Assembly: GCA_027485615.1 (NCBI GenBank)
Contig: JAIXQS010000075.1
Coordinates: forward strand, 1-37,496
Direction: 5' to 3'
Length of the DNA: 37,496 nt
Origin: Verrucomicrobiaceae bacterium
GTDB lineage: Bacteria; Verrucomicrobiota; Verrucomicrobiia; Verrucomicrobiales; Akkermansiaceae
Shown here: positions 21,251-30,245 of the stretch, piece by piece
Position numbering within the stretch: the stretch's first letter is position 1
How the letters are laid out: every line of letters begins with the position of its first letter
The notes under the pieces: model-generated
The model's input: the letters and a program-made list of their open reading frames with translations, nothing else
Database searches by the model: none
Told to the model about the DNA's origin: nothing
Program-made: the position numbers and the translations under genes

Positions 21251-22337
21251 TTTGACGATCCAGCCATTCCTCGATGGTGCGGAGCGGGTTTTGTCCTTCC
21301 AGCACGTGGTGCGTGTAGTCGAGCTGACCTTGGAAAGCGATCTGCTCGTAGCAGGCGTTGCGATAGCCGGGTTGGAAGAGTTCGAGGACAGGGGTTCTAG
21401 AGTTCGCCCACAGAAGATTAGTCATCGCCGCGCCGTGGAGGCCGGCGATGGCAGGCGCGGCGCTCAGTTTCCGGATCTGTTTCTCCACCGTGATTGCGCC
21501 GGCATCGACGATCTCGAAGCCCTTGCCTTCAAAGCGCGCCTCGATCTCACCGATGTTTTCCGGGACGCGGGCCGCCCTGCGTCGCGTGAGGAAGACCGGG
21601 GCGCCGGATTCGCGCTGGCCATAATAGGGGGAGAATTTTTCCCGGAGCCAATCGAAGCCCTGGGGGTTGAGCACTCCCGTCATGGCGGTCGGGGCGCAGA
21701 AGTAGTAACGGTCGGGGCGCAGCGAGGGGTATTCGGTGCGGTGGGTCTGGCCGCCCAGTCCGAGAAGATCCATCGTCTCGTTCACGAAGCGCGGGGCGCG
21801 GGCGGGGATGAGGATGCGGGTTTCCTCGGGAAGGGTTTCTCGCACCTGGAGGCGTGTCAGCCCGTCGAGAAGCCAATGGAAATAATTCCCCCCGTCGTTC
21901 CATTTGGAGGAGAGGCTTGTCCAGGCGCCCTCCAGCTGTAGGGGCTTGGACAGGAAAAACTGGGCGTTCCAGCGATCCTCGCCGAGGCGGAGTACTGCCG
22001 GATGATTGTAAACCGCTTCGGCGCAAAGCATGTCGCCGGGATCGCGCCAAAGATGGAGTTTGCCGACCAGCGTGGCGTCATCGGCTCGTGTCCAAAACAC
22101 GGGCCATGGCTGGTGGTCATGCTGCCGGAATTTCGCCAGCTCCGTCATGCTGCCGGGAGGGCATACCCCGACTTCCTGCCGTTCCGCCAGCACGGTGCCT
22201 TCCAACTCGCCGCGCGACAGGCGCTCGTAGGCGGAGAATGTTCCCTTCACCGGCCGGAAGCGGCCGACCGATGGCAGGTGCCCGGCCAGTGATTGGCCGA
22301 GCCGCAGGGAATGGAGCGCGATGGATTTGGGGGACAA
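21246..22337 (-). CDS. Glycosyltransferase family 61-like protein
   Basis: About 363 residues, related to GT61/DUF563. NYFHWLLDGLTRLQ near residue 165 is the family hallmark, with RILIPARAPRFVNETMDLLG, VFLTRRRAARVPENIGEIEA and the C-terminal GLHGAAMTNLLWANSRT completing it. No ATG exists near the family N-terminus. I propose TTG at 22337, 12 bp from the REP array. Codons above that to 22511 are repeat read-through. The TAG stop comes from the GTAG of the downstream REP. It probably adds a pentose or hexose to the glycan. Confidence 0.8.
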   Translation of the reverse strand: MSPKSIALHSLRLGQSLAGHLPSVGRFRPVKGTFSAYERLSRGELEGTVLAERQEVGVCPPGSMTELAKFRQHDHQPWPVFWTRADDATLVGKLHLWRDPGDMLCAEAVYNHPAVLRLGEDRWNAQFFLSKPLQLEGAWTSLSSKWNDGGNYFHWLLDGLTRLQVRETLPEETRILIPARAPRFVNETMDLLGLGGQTHRTEYPSLRPDRYYFCAPTAMTGVLNPQGFDWLREKFSPYYGQRESGAPVFLTRRRAARVPENIGEIEARFEGKGFEIVDAGAITVEKQIRKLSAAPAIAGLHGAAMTNLLWANSRTPVLELFQPGYRNACYEQIAFQGQLDYTHHVLEGQNPLRTIEEWLDRQR

Positions 22338-22349
22338 GACGTGGAAATT

Positions 22350-22757
22350 GGTAGGGCGGACTCGGCTCGATCTGCCGTGGAATTGGCCGAATGGCGGCAA
22401 GGGCTTGTCGTGGAACGGGGACGTCCTTGGGAAAGAGGAAGATTTAGCCTCCGGCGGAACGGTAGGGCGGACTCGGCTCGATCCGCCGTAGAATCCGCCG
22501 AATGGCGGCAAGGGCTGATCGTGGAACGGGACGTCCTTGGGAAGAGGAAGATTTAGCCTCCGGCGGAACGGTAGGGCGGACTCGGCTCGATCCGCCGTGG
22601 AATCCGCCGAATGGCGGCAAGGGCTTGTCGTGGAACGGGACGTCCTTGGGAAAGAGGAAGATTTAGCCTCCGGCGGAAGAAGGTGAAGTGGGCGGATCGG
22701 GCCGAATCCGCCCTACCGCTCTTTGTAATGGGCGGATCGGGCCGAGTCCGCCCTACC
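22350..22757 (+). repeat. Tandem array of class A REP elements next to the RAYT gene
   Basis: Three head-to-tail units of about 110 bp start with GGTAGGGCGGACTCGGCTCG at 22350, 22461 and 22571. The first two end at AGCCTCCGGCGGAACG and lack the right arm. The third continues to the iREP end TCCGCCCTACC (22718), followed by 18 bp and one further solitary iREP to 22757. It fills the whole gap between the GT61 and RAYT genes. The unit sequences differ at only a few positions, so duplication is recent. Confidence 0.9.
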
Positions 22758-23196
22758 TTTGATAGGGCCAGTCTTCTGGCTTTTCACAAAGACCGGCTCT
22801 GACCGGATTCATGCGGATGTAGTGTGCTTTCTCCGCCGCGGATTCGTGCCCGCGAAGGCGATGGTCGAAGAAATCCCGCTGCCAACGGATCCCCTTGGAT
22901 TTCGCCAGCCAGCTTTTGAAGGAGGCGATGGCCTTTTTCATCGGTTTTTCCCCGGGGAATTCAAACAGGCCGTGAAGGTGATCAGGCATCGCGAGAAGAA
23001 GCGAGCATCTCAAGTCATGATTGGCCTCGCGGATCCGGATCGACTCGATGATCCGCTGCCAAACTTCCATGACAGCCAGTTGGTTGGTGCCCCGGGGCAG
23101 GGTGTTGATCGTGATGAAAAAGACATCGCCTTCAGGATTCGGAACGATGATCGGCGGAACATCGTGCGGCAGGATTTTGCGACCGACGGGATCCAT
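22753..23196 (-). CDS. REP-associated tyrosine transposase (RAYT, TnpA_REP-like)
   Basis: A 147-residue Y1/HUH single-strand nuclease. LAMPDHLHGLFEF (around residues 69-81) carries the metal-binding H-u-H (HLH), AHYIRMNPVRAGL near residue 125 carries the catalytic Tyr with the usual NPVRAGL, and VFFITINTLPRGTNQLA is the family N-terminal strand. Length is at the short end. RAYTs bind and nick REP hairpins next to GTAG. Here such hairpins abut the gene on both sides: its TAG stop is the GTAG of the array at 22757, and another GGTAG begins 7 bp upstream of its ATG. Probably a housekeeper of REP sequences rather than a classic IS. Confidence 0.9.
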   Translation of the reverse strand: MDPVGRKILPHDVPPIIVPNPEGDVFFITINTLPRGTNQLAVMEVWQRIIESIRIREANHDLRCSLLLAMPDHLHGLFEFPGEKPMKKAIASFKSWLAKSKGIRWQRDFFDHRLRGHESAAEKAHYIRMNPVRAGLCEKPEDWPYQR

Positions 23197-23203
23197 GATT
23201 TTA

Positions 23204-23357
23204 GGTAGGGCGGACTCGGCTCGATCCGCCCTGGAATCCGCCGAATGGCGGCAAGGGCTTGTCGTGGAACGGGGTGTCCTTGGGAAAGAGGAAGAGGAAG
23301 ATTTAGCCTCCGGCGGAAGAAGGTGAATTGGGCGGATCAGGCTGATGCCGCCCTACC
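23204..23357 (+). repeat. Complete class A REP-type element
   Basis: 154 bp from GGTAGGGCGGACTCGGCTCG to GCTGATGCCGCCCTACC. Interior as in the other copies, with a small GAGGAA duplication (GAAAGAGGAAGAGGAAGA). It occupies the whole interval between the RAYT start and the GT4 stop. The right-hand CTAC is the TAG stop of that GT4. Confidence 0.85.
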
Positions 23358-24504
23358 TGTTGCGCTCGAAGATCCTTAGGTAGCTTTCCGTCAGGGTTGC
23401 CCAAGAGTATCGGGCTCGGGTTAGGTCGAATCTCCACGGAACGTCCGCGTCACCGGCGGCTTTCCATGAGGTGAGCTCGTCGTAGCGTTTCGCGAGGCCG
23501 GTCACGGAACCCGGCTCATAAAGCAGGCCGGTCTGGTTTTCCGTGACGAAATCCCTGAGGTGGCCGCTTGCCGTGGCGATCACGGGCTTGGCGAAGTGCG
23601 CGGCCTGCAGAAGCACCGCGGAACCTTTCGTGTAGTTTTCCGCGTAGGGAAGGATGACGGCATCCGCCGCGTCAAATACGTGCGGAACCTTGTCGTCCGG
23701 AAAATATCCGTCCCAGGATGCGAATTTCCCATATCCGGCTGCGGCGGCGAGCGCGGCGGGATCGTTGACGGAGATGAGCGGGCCGACGAAAAGCAGGAAA
23801 GGTTTCGAGACGGAAGCCTTGGCGGCCTCGATGGCGGTCAGGTAATCCTTACCCTCCCGGTGGGTTCCGAAAAACAGGCAGATCGTGGCATCGGCGGGAA
23901 GGCCGAGAAATTGACGCGCCTCCTGTTGCGGCGTTGGCACATGCGCGACCCATGGCAAGGCTGCGGGGATGTGGACGACGTGTTCACCTGCCAGGTGCTC
24001 CCATGCGGCGCGCACGGATTCCGTTTCGACGATGAACGTGAGTCGCCCGGTGTCGAAGGCGCGGCGGTATCCATCCTCCCTTTCCTTTGCCATGCCGGGC
24101 GGAGGATCGCCGACGCAGAGAGACGAAAAGGTGGCGGTGGTGCGACATACCTCCTGCAGCAGGATGCGGTGCCTCGATTCGATGCAGTGGATGTGTATTT
24201 TGCCGCCTGTGTGCTGCAGGCATTTTTTAAGGCAAAAGTGGAACTCCAAGTTGCGCACCAGCGTGTCCGCGCGGTTGCCCCAGTTCCTCGCGCGGTAGGA
24301 ATCGCGCAGCAGCAGGCGTGTCCACGGGCAGCAGGAATGCCATTCCGGCACGGCACCGGAAACGGCGGGCTGGTAGCGCGGCGGTCTCGCGGTGAACACC
24401 TCGCACTTCTCGCCCGCCGCGCCCAAGGCACTCAGGAGATCGCAGGTGTAAGGCCAGTAATGCCCGTTGAGATGGGTATAGGGGGAGATGATGGCGAGTT
24501 GCAT
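23353..24504 (-). CDS. Glycosyltransferase family 4
   Basis: A 383-residue GT-B protein starting MQLAIISPYTHLNGHYWPYT. The C-terminal domain has FLFFGTHREGKDYLTAIEA-like sequence (CLFFGTHREGKDY) and AVILPYAENYTKGSAVLLQA, where the second Glu of the usual E-x7-E is not obvious, then ATASGHLRDFV and GLLYEPGS. Probable cytoplasmic glycan transferase. The ATG is only 8 bp from a REP element, leaving no room for a normal leader outside the repeat. The stop comes from another REP. Confidence 0.85.
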   Translation of the reverse strand: MQLAIISPYTHLNGHYWPYTCDLLSALGAAGEKCEVFTARPPRYQPAVSGAVPEWHSCCPWTRLLLRDSYRARNWGNRADTLVRNLEFHFCLKKCLQHTGGKIHIHCIESRHRILLQEVCRTTATFSSLCVGDPPPGMAKEREDGYRRAFDTGRLTFIVETESVRAAWEHLAGEHVVHIPAALPWVAHVPTPQQEARQFLGLPADATICLFFGTHREGKDYLTAIEAAKASVSKPFLLFVGPLISVNDPAALAAAAGYGKFASWDGYFPDDKVPHVFDAADAVILPYAENYTKGSAVLLQAAHFAKPVIATASGHLRDFVTENQTGLLYEPGSVTGLAKRYDELTSWKAAGDADVPWRFDLTRARYSWATLTESYLRIFERNR

Positions 24505-24512
24505 GGGGGGAT

Positions 24513-24600
24513 GGTAGGGCGGACTCGGCTCGATCCGCCGTGATTCCCGCCGTATGGCGGCAAGGGCTATTCGTGGAGAGAGCAGTCCTTCAGAAGAGAG
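24513..24600 (+). repeat. Truncated class A REP element
   Basis: It begins GGTAGGGCGGACTCGGCTCG and keeps CCGCCGTATGGCGGCAAGGG and a diverged GTCCTTCAGAAGAG, but lacks the AGCCTCCGGCGG motif and the right iREP. Lies between two GT4 genes. Confidence 0.75.
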
Positions 24601-24636
24601 GGAATTGACCTACGGAGATCAGAGGTAAGAGGCGGC

Positions 24637-25830
24637 TTAGGGCTTGTTTGCAATGCGGATCAGTGCTTTTTCCATTTCGGACGCCACCTTTTGGATTCCG
24701 AATTGGTCGCGTATCGCTTGCCAGGCGTTTTCGGCGGAAGCCCTCATCCGCTGCGGATCAGCCAACACTCCGTTGACCGCCGCCGCGATGGCCGCCGGAT
24801 CACGCACGTCGCAGAGCGTCCCGTGGAGGCCGTCCCCGAGTGTCCAGGGAACCCCGCCGCTGCTGTCGCCCGCGATGACGGGAACGCCGCAGGCGATGGC
24901 CTCGATCAGCACCATGGGATGACACTCGATCAGCGAGGTATGCACCATGAGATCGACCGAGCCGGAGAGGAATCTGAGGACGTCCATACGGTGGGCAGAG
25001 CCCCTGAATTCCACCCCTTCGAGCAGCGAGTGATTCCTAGCCCATGCCTCCGCTTCCTCCCCCGCACCCAGCCCGCGGCCGAAGAGGACGAGCCGCGTAT
25101 CCGGCCGGACGGCGCGGATCGCGGCGAAGGCTTTCAGCAGGGACTTGATGTTCTTGATGCCGCCCCAGCCGCCCACGCTGCACAAGGTGAACGGCGGGCC
25201 GGGCCGTGGCGCCAAACTGAAACGAGCTTGGCCCAATCCGAAGATTTCCTCGGGCAGGCCGTTGGGAATAACCTCCACGCGGTTCCTTGGTCTAAAAAAT
25301 CGCTGGATATGCTGGGCCGTGTATGGGGAAACGGCGATGAGATGCGCCGCCCTGCGGAACACCGCCGCCGCGACCAGCACGTGATAGGACATGAAGAAGT
25401 TCTTCGCAATCCAGGCATAGCGCAGCGGAGTATCATGGCAGGTGATCAGCGTCGGAATGCCCGTATCTAGGGCACCCAGCGCATGATCGTAGCTCCATTG
25501 CGCGCTGATCACATCGGGCTTCTCGCTTGCCACCGCCGCCACGATCAGCCGCCGCTCCGCGCCGTAAAAGTCCATCATCACTAGCCGGAACCTCCGCTTC
25601 GGCAATACGTGGATGGATAGCCTGTTGCCAGAAAGAAGGATGGGAGCGGCCAACGAGGGATCGAGGCAGAACACGCAGATTTCGTGTCCCATTGCGAGTA
25701 GCTCACGCGCCAGAGGTGTCACCGGGGTGGCCGTGACACCCTTGATCCCGGACATCAATTGCCGGGACCCCGCATCCAGCAAATCCGCAAGGTCATGTGG
25801 CATGAATGGGCTGCAGATCCCGATTTTCAT
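24637..25830 (-). CDS. Glycosyltransferase family 4
   Basis: A 397-residue GT-B protein, MKIGICSPFMPHDLADLLDA at the N-terminus. Later TLCSVGGWGGIKNIKSLLKA and LMVHTSLIECHPMVLIEAIA give the C-terminal nucleotide-sugar site with E-x7-E. VFGRGLGAGEEAE-like sequence (LFGRGLGAG) is the family glycine turn. Standard length, no membrane segments. The start ATG at 25830 is unambiguous. Downstream gap carries the truncated REP element. Confidence 0.9.
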   Translation of the reverse strand: MKIGICSPFMPHDLADLLDAGSRQLMSGIKGVTATPVTPLARELLAMGHEICVFCLDPSLAAPILLSGNRLSIHVLPKRRFRLVMMDFYGAERRLIVAAVASEKPDVISAQWSYDHALGALDTGIPTLITCHDTPLRYAWIAKNFFMSYHVLVAAAVFRRAAHLIAVSPYTAQHIQRFFRPRNRVEVIPNGLPEEIFGLGQARFSLAPRPGPPFTLCSVGGWGGIKNIKSLLKAFAAIRAVRPDTRLVLFGRGLGAGEEAEAWARNHSLLEGVEFRGSAHRMDVLRFLSGSVDLMVHTSLIECHPMVLIEAIACGVPVIAGDSSGGVPWTLGDGLHGTLCDVRDPAAIAAAVNGVLADPQRMRASAENAWQAIRDQFGIQKVASEMEKALIRIANKP

Positions 25831-25895
25831 ATGAGAAGTTGAGATTTACACCAGGCCGATTGGGGATTGGATCAACAAGATCTGTCTACTGTATG

Positions 25896-26663
25896 TTACG
25901 GCTTACGATACCAATACTCCGGTAATATGAAAGTTGGATTTGAAGTGCAATCCCTATCTAGTGAGTGAGGAAAGGTGGATTGATATTTCTTTGATTTAAT
26001 TCGGTCATTTCTGTAGAACGTGAATTCCATCATACGTGGTATGGGTACATCCCCTATCATGGTCGGTTCGGAACAATTATTAGGATGGATGTGTACACAA
26101 GAATGGTTTTTTAAGATTCTACGAAATGTATTGATCTTATAACCGAGCAGATAGTCAAGACCGTGAAACTCAATAATTATGATCCTGAACTTATTCATGT
26201 TTTTCTCGGAAATTGCGTTTAATGCCTTGTATTCCCAGCCTTCGATGTCCATCTGTAAAATGAGATCACCCGTCTCCTCGTCTATGGATTCATGCATCCA
26301 ATCATCCATCGTGATGAAATTTCCCCTTGTTGCATCACCAATGAAATTCTTAACGAAATGGAAGCGTGGGTGTTCATGCTCAGGCGACTCTACCGAAGCA
26401 TCAGCAAGAAAAACGTCCATGCCGCGATTGGCGCATTCCAGCTCAAAGCCGGAAATCGAACTCACACCGGGTGAAAAGCATGCTTGTATACCTTCAAGAT
26501 CATCAGGAACAAGGTAACCCCCGTCACCCTGTGGCCCGATGCGGATTAATGGGCTATCAGTTGTTATTGGATGGAGCACAGGCAGGATACGCTTGAGCAA
26601 GTAAAAACTGATGCTATTGCGTAGTCTTTTGATAAATGGGAGGGAATTAATTTTATGACGCAT
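25896..26663 (-). CDS. FkbM-type methyltransferase-like protein
   Basis: A 255-residue protein. IGPQGDGGYLVPDDL (residues 43-57) and LILQMDIEGWEYKALNAI (around 133-150) are the start and the acidic strand of FkbM-type methyltransferases, and RIIIIEFHGLDYL follows. It would O-methylate a sugar. The SAM-binding loop is less clear (CFSPGVSSISGFELE fits). Noticeably AT-rich compared with the GT4 neighbours, which suggests separate acquisition. Confidence 0.7.
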   Translation of the reverse strand: MRHKINSLPFIKRLRNSISFYLLKRILPVLHPITTDSPLIRIGPQGDGGYLVPDDLEGIQACFSPGVSSISGFELECANRGMDVFLADASVESPEHEHPRFHFVKNFIGDATRGNFITMDDWMHESIDEETGDLILQMDIEGWEYKALNAISEKNMNKFRIIIIEFHGLDYLLGYKINTFRRILKNHSCVHIHPNNCSEPTMIGDVPIPRMMEFTFYRNDRIKSKKYQSTFPHSLDRDCTSNPTFILPEYWYRKP

Positions 26664-26790
26664 GATTTTTTTATGTGAATTTTAAAAGTGGTTTCAAAAG
26701 TCTCGCCGGAAGAAATGCCGCAAGAGATGTGGCGGTGCTATTGATCTAACTATACATATGATATTGTCTGTCCAACTCTTTAAACCGATC

Positions 26791-27975
26791 CTAGTATGTG
26801 GATGTGTTTGTAGGAAGCTGTTTGACCAAAGTAATGTAAGCATTGATATAGGCTTGCCGGTTATATCGGGCTTCCACGGCACTTCTTCCCGCCTTCCCAA
26901 GGCTCTCACGCCATGCCGGATCGGCTTTGAGCCTCAGGATCGCCCCGGCCATTTCGGATTCGGATCTCACACAGATCCCGCCCTCAAGGGTGGAGATGCA
27001 TCCGGCCTTCCTCGCGACCCAGGGCTTCGCCTCGCGCATGGCCTCCAGCAACACAATCGGCTGTGCCTCGTGGTTCGCCGAGAGCAGGAACAGATCGGAT
27101 GCAGCAAGGGCATCCAGCGTGACCGCCCTGCTCTGGTTCTCTAGCCAGATTATGGTTCCGGGCGCACCTGCTTCGACGTAGGGACGATCTTCCTCGCGGA
27201 AGCGTTCCGAGCACTCGTTGAAACGGCTGCCTATGAAAACCAGAACGGAGCCGGGAATCGCCGCCTTACGGAAAGCTCTCGCTGCGTAAGCCTGGTCTTT
27301 CCTGTCACTGTAATTTGCCACGCACAACAGCATGAACGCACCGGGCGGGATGCCATGCAAAAGCCGGAACTCTGCGGGTGCCTCACCGCGCACGCTCAGG
27401 CTCACCCCGTTTGGGATCACCCGCCGTCCGCCGTATCCGGCTTTCCGTGCGATCCAGTGGTCATAAAAGGCCTGGAAATCGGCGGTCTCACTCAGATACA
27501 CCACGCGATCGAAACGATGGATCCACCGGAACATCAGCATACTGCGGAGGAAGCGGCGGATCAGGCTGGGAATCCCATACGGAAACTCCGGCATTCTGTC
27601 CCAGATGAGCCCATTGTATCCATGGCTTACAAAGACCTTCTTGGCAAATATCCCTTCAAGCAGAGGCAGAACTTTCCGCAGAGTCAAGGAATAGGCATGG
27701 AACACGATCACGTCCCAGTTGCCGGATCGCAAGAATTCGGCGTAGGATTCGATATCCCCAGCGATCAGGATGTCGTGACTCTTCCCGGAAGAATAAGTGA
27801 ACTCGTGGAATCGGATGCCGGTGATGTCGCTTTGCCGACGCGTTTGTTGCAGCGATTCGGTCAAAACCTCCACCCGCCAGCCACTGGCCGCAAATCCCTC
27901 CGCCATGGCAGAAGCGGCCTCAGCAACCCCATCCTTATTGGGGGGATAGGTGAATGTCACGATGAGAACTCTCAT
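26791..27975 (-). CDS. Glycosyltransferase family 4
   Basis: A 394-residue GT-B protein starting MRVLIVTFTYPPNKDGVAEA, with the GVAEA glycine loop. The C-domain has MLLCVANYSDRKDQAYAARA and LFLLSANHEAQPIVLLEAMR, where E-x7-E positions are filled, then KAGCISTLEGGICVRSESEM. Conventional GT4 involved in glycan assembly. 126 bp separate it from the FkbM gene. The interval 26664-26790 shows nothing I recognise. Confidence 0.9.
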   Translation of the reverse strand: MRVLIVTFTYPPNKDGVAEAASAMAEGFAASGWRVEVLTESLQQTRRQSDITGIRFHEFTYSSGKSHDILIAGDIESYAEFLRSGNWDVIVFHAYSLTLRKVLPLLEGIFAKKVFVSHGYNGLIWDRMPEFPYGIPSLIRRFLRSMLMFRWIHRFDRVVYLSETADFQAFYDHWIARKAGYGGRRVIPNGVSLSVRGEAPAEFRLLHGIPPGAFMLLCVANYSDRKDQAYAARAFRKAAIPGSVLVFIGSRFNECSERFREEDRPYVEAGAPGTIIWLENQSRAVTLDALAASDLFLLSANHEAQPIVLLEAMREAKPWVARKAGCISTLEGGICVRSESEMAGAILRLKADPAWRESLGKAGRSAVEARYNRQAYINAYITLVKQLPTNTSTY

Positions 27976-28035
27976 GGAATATCAACTACTTCTCTTTATG
28001 GGAAATGGACTCTTCGTGCTCGCTTACCAAGCGAT

Positions 28036-29238
28036 TCATCCGTTGAGTATACCGAACTTTCGTATTTCCGACTGAATCTTTCCCTTCGCCTTTGCCAAGA
28101 AAATCCTGGACTCGATCTTCAGTGGAAAAGCCCGACCGGGAAGGACTCGGTATGCTGATGGCTGACTTTGTAAACTATTGCAAATTCCGGCAATCACTCT
28201 GGCGTTCGCTTGAATTGAAAAGTGTTGAGCGACTTTGTCTCTGGCTGCCTGTCCCATCCGGTCGAGTGTTATGCGATCCTGATGGAGCAAAGCGCACTGG
28301 GCGGCAGCGAGGGCGACTACACCAATAGGCTGGAGAAAACCGTTAACCTCATGGTCGATCACCGCATCTATGCCAGTTACTGCGGACATCACAGGAACCA
28401 TCCCTGCGGCCATGCCCTCAAGCATGGTGACAGAAGTCCCCTCAAAGTCTGAGAACTGAACCAGTATGTGACACGCTTCCATAAGGACTCGAACCTCTTC
28501 CGGAGCAATCGAGCCATGAAATAATGCCCGGCCTCGCATAATATTTTCAAGCGATTCACGGGCGCTCCCGTCGCCGGCGATGTGAAATTCGTAAGGTATT
28601 TCAAGTCGATCCAATTCATCGGCGAGTGATGCAAGACGGCTTACCCGCTTCTGTGTCTCCACAACCCTTCCTGCATAGAGCAGCTTGATAATTCCTCCTT
28701 TGTCGCGTGGGGGTGCTGCCCGTATCGGGACACCACAGGGCAGACTGGTGACATCTGCCTCCCTTACCTTAGGGAGAAAGTTCCTGATTTTTTCGGCGAT
28801 GACGTAACTCACCCCTATGAATGAATCAATGATTGGTGCATAGTATTCCAATGTCTCATAGATCGGTTCTTCATCGGAGTGGGCAGTGGCAACTATGCGT
28901 AGACTAGGGTGCTCCCTTTTGAGTTGTGCTGCTGCAGCATATCCGCAGTGGCCGCCGTTTGGAAAGAAAACCAAGGGAACTTCCTTTTCTAGATATCGTC
29001 GGACTTCAGCAATATCGCGACGAAACGCCCAGTCGGAAGGGCGGCCTTTAAGATTGTGCATCTTGACTCCTTCTGGCGGGCGGTATTGTGATGTGCGAAT
29101 TCCATCATGAACTAGTATGCCTACATCGTTCCCAAGGGAGGTCAATTCGTTGGCCACGTTCATGCACCATGTCGCAACTCCCCCCAAACGGTTGCCGTGG
29201 GGGAGTCCTAGTAAAATTTTTGTATGGCAGGGTGACAT
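28036..29238 (-). CDS. Glycosyltransferase family 4
   Basis: A 400-residue GT-B protein with KILLGLPHGNRLGGVATWC at the N-terminus, KLLYAGRVVETQKRVSRLAS and VQFSDFEGTSVTMLEGMAAG in the C-domain, including E-x7-E. The start is directly after the stop of the GT2 gene (no gap), so the two are translated from one message. Predicted cytoplasmic. Confidence 0.9.
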   Translation of the reverse strand: MSPCHTKILLGLPHGNRLGGVATWCMNVANELTSLGNDVGILVHDGIRTSQYRPPEGVKMHNLKGRPSDWAFRRDIAEVRRYLEKEVPLVFFPNGGHCGYAAAAQLKREHPSLRIVATAHSDEEPIYETLEYYAPIIDSFIGVSYVIAEKIRNFLPKVREADVTSLPCGVPIRAAPPRDKGGIIKLLYAGRVVETQKRVSRLASLADELDRLEIPYEFHIAGDGSARESLENIMRGRALFHGSIAPEEVRVLMEACHILVQFSDFEGTSVTMLEGMAAGMVPVMSAVTGIDAVIDHEVNGFLQPIGVVALAAAQCALLHQDRITLDRMGQAARDKVAQHFSIQANARVIAGICNSLQSQPSAYRVLPGRAFPLKIESRIFLAKAKGKIQSEIRKFGILNG

Positions 29239-30237
29239 CTAGTTCTTTTGAGCGATTGTGGTAAATAAACGCCTGACTCTACGCACTGCGACGCGCAATA
29301 TTGCCCCGGGCCTCGGATCCATTAATGCTAATGCCGTGAGCGAAATGATATCCCTTGTGAGACAGCGTGACTGCAGCAATCCCAAAAATAATGGATTTCG
29401 AAATGGAGGTAAATTATCCGCTGGCCATGTTGGAATCGAAAGACTACGGGCATGCCTAAGCAGGGGGAAAAGCCTCCCCTCAATAAATCTTTTCATGTTC
29501 TCAGGAGACCATCCGTAAAGGCTCTCCGAGTGATTGATTAAGACTGCATTCACCAGCGGCTGTAGGCGCTCTTCACGTAGGGCAATTCTCGTCACGCTCT
29601 GAGTATGAATTCTATATTTAGTCAAAAGTAACGGGATATTTTCAATTCGGTGCCTGATAGCTAGTCTCAACCATAGTTCATAATCTTCAACATTAGGCAA
29701 ATCCAAGTAATTGCCACTCTTTACAACTTCTCGGGTCCTGAGCATGACGGTGGAGTGGCCAATAGGGTTGTGCCCAGATAGAATCACCGCGAGTATGCTT
29801 TCATGACTTGTAGGATAACGTGCCACTATAGGTCCCTCCTGCCCATTTTCGTCAATTCCCAGAATCTGACCGCCGACGACCGCCACGTCCGGATTGGCAT
29901 CAAGGAATTCAACCTGCGCATCGATCCTCCCGGGGAGAGGGATATCATCCGCGTCGATTCTGGCGCAGAATTCTGTTTCCACGCGATTGACTAGTTCACG
30001 AAGGGATCCACCCACGCCATATTTGACGCCGGAGAAGACTTTACCTGGGATACGATTTGGAATCCACTCGGCAAGCAATTCTGCGGAACCGTCGGTGGAG
30101 CCGTTTTCCCATACCATCAATTCCAGAGGGTAACTCGTGCAGTTCTGGATCCCTCGAAGGGTTTCTTCCAAATAGGGCATGCCGTTGAGGACCGGCATGA
30201 TCCATGTGACTCTTGTTCCTGGGTTCATTTCGGTCAT
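29239..30237 (-). CDS. Glycosyltransferase family 2
   Basis: A 332-residue GT2 protein. VTWIMPVLNGMPYLEETLRG (residues 9-28), LMVWENGSTDGSAELL and CARIDADDIPLPGRIDAQVE with the D-x-D (DADD) are diagnostic. VEDYELWLRLA carries the ED catalytic-base region. The C-terminus has no multiple membrane helices. Starts at M1 or M4. 8 bp after the large HAD gene, so in the same operon. Confidence 0.92.
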   Translation of the reverse strand: MTEMNPGTRVTWIMPVLNGMPYLEETLRGIQNCTSYPLELMVWENGSTDGSAELLAEWIPNRIPGKVFSGVKYGVGGSLRELVNRVETEFCARIDADDIPLPGRIDAQVEFLDANPDVAVVGGQILGIDENGQEGPIVARYPTSHESILAVILSGHNPIGHSTVMLRTREVVKSGNYLDLPNVEDYELWLRLAIRHRIENIPLLLTKYRIHTQSVTRIALREERLQPLVNAVLINHSESLYGWSPENMKRFIEGRLFPLLRHARSLSIPTWPADNLPPFRNPLFLGLLQSRCLTRDIISLTALALMDPRPGAILRVAVRRVRRLFTTIAQKN

Positions 30238-30245
30238 TCAGGAAT

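Noticed and set aside
21168..21941. Plus-strand frame of 257 codons opposite GT61
   Set aside because: It lies antisense to a well supported GT61 gene, begins inside a repeat element and matches no family.
22350..23357. An IS200/IS605 insertion sequence
   Set aside because: The Y1 protein has RAYT features and the flanking hairpins occur throughout the window without a transposase, so it is not a single discrete IS.
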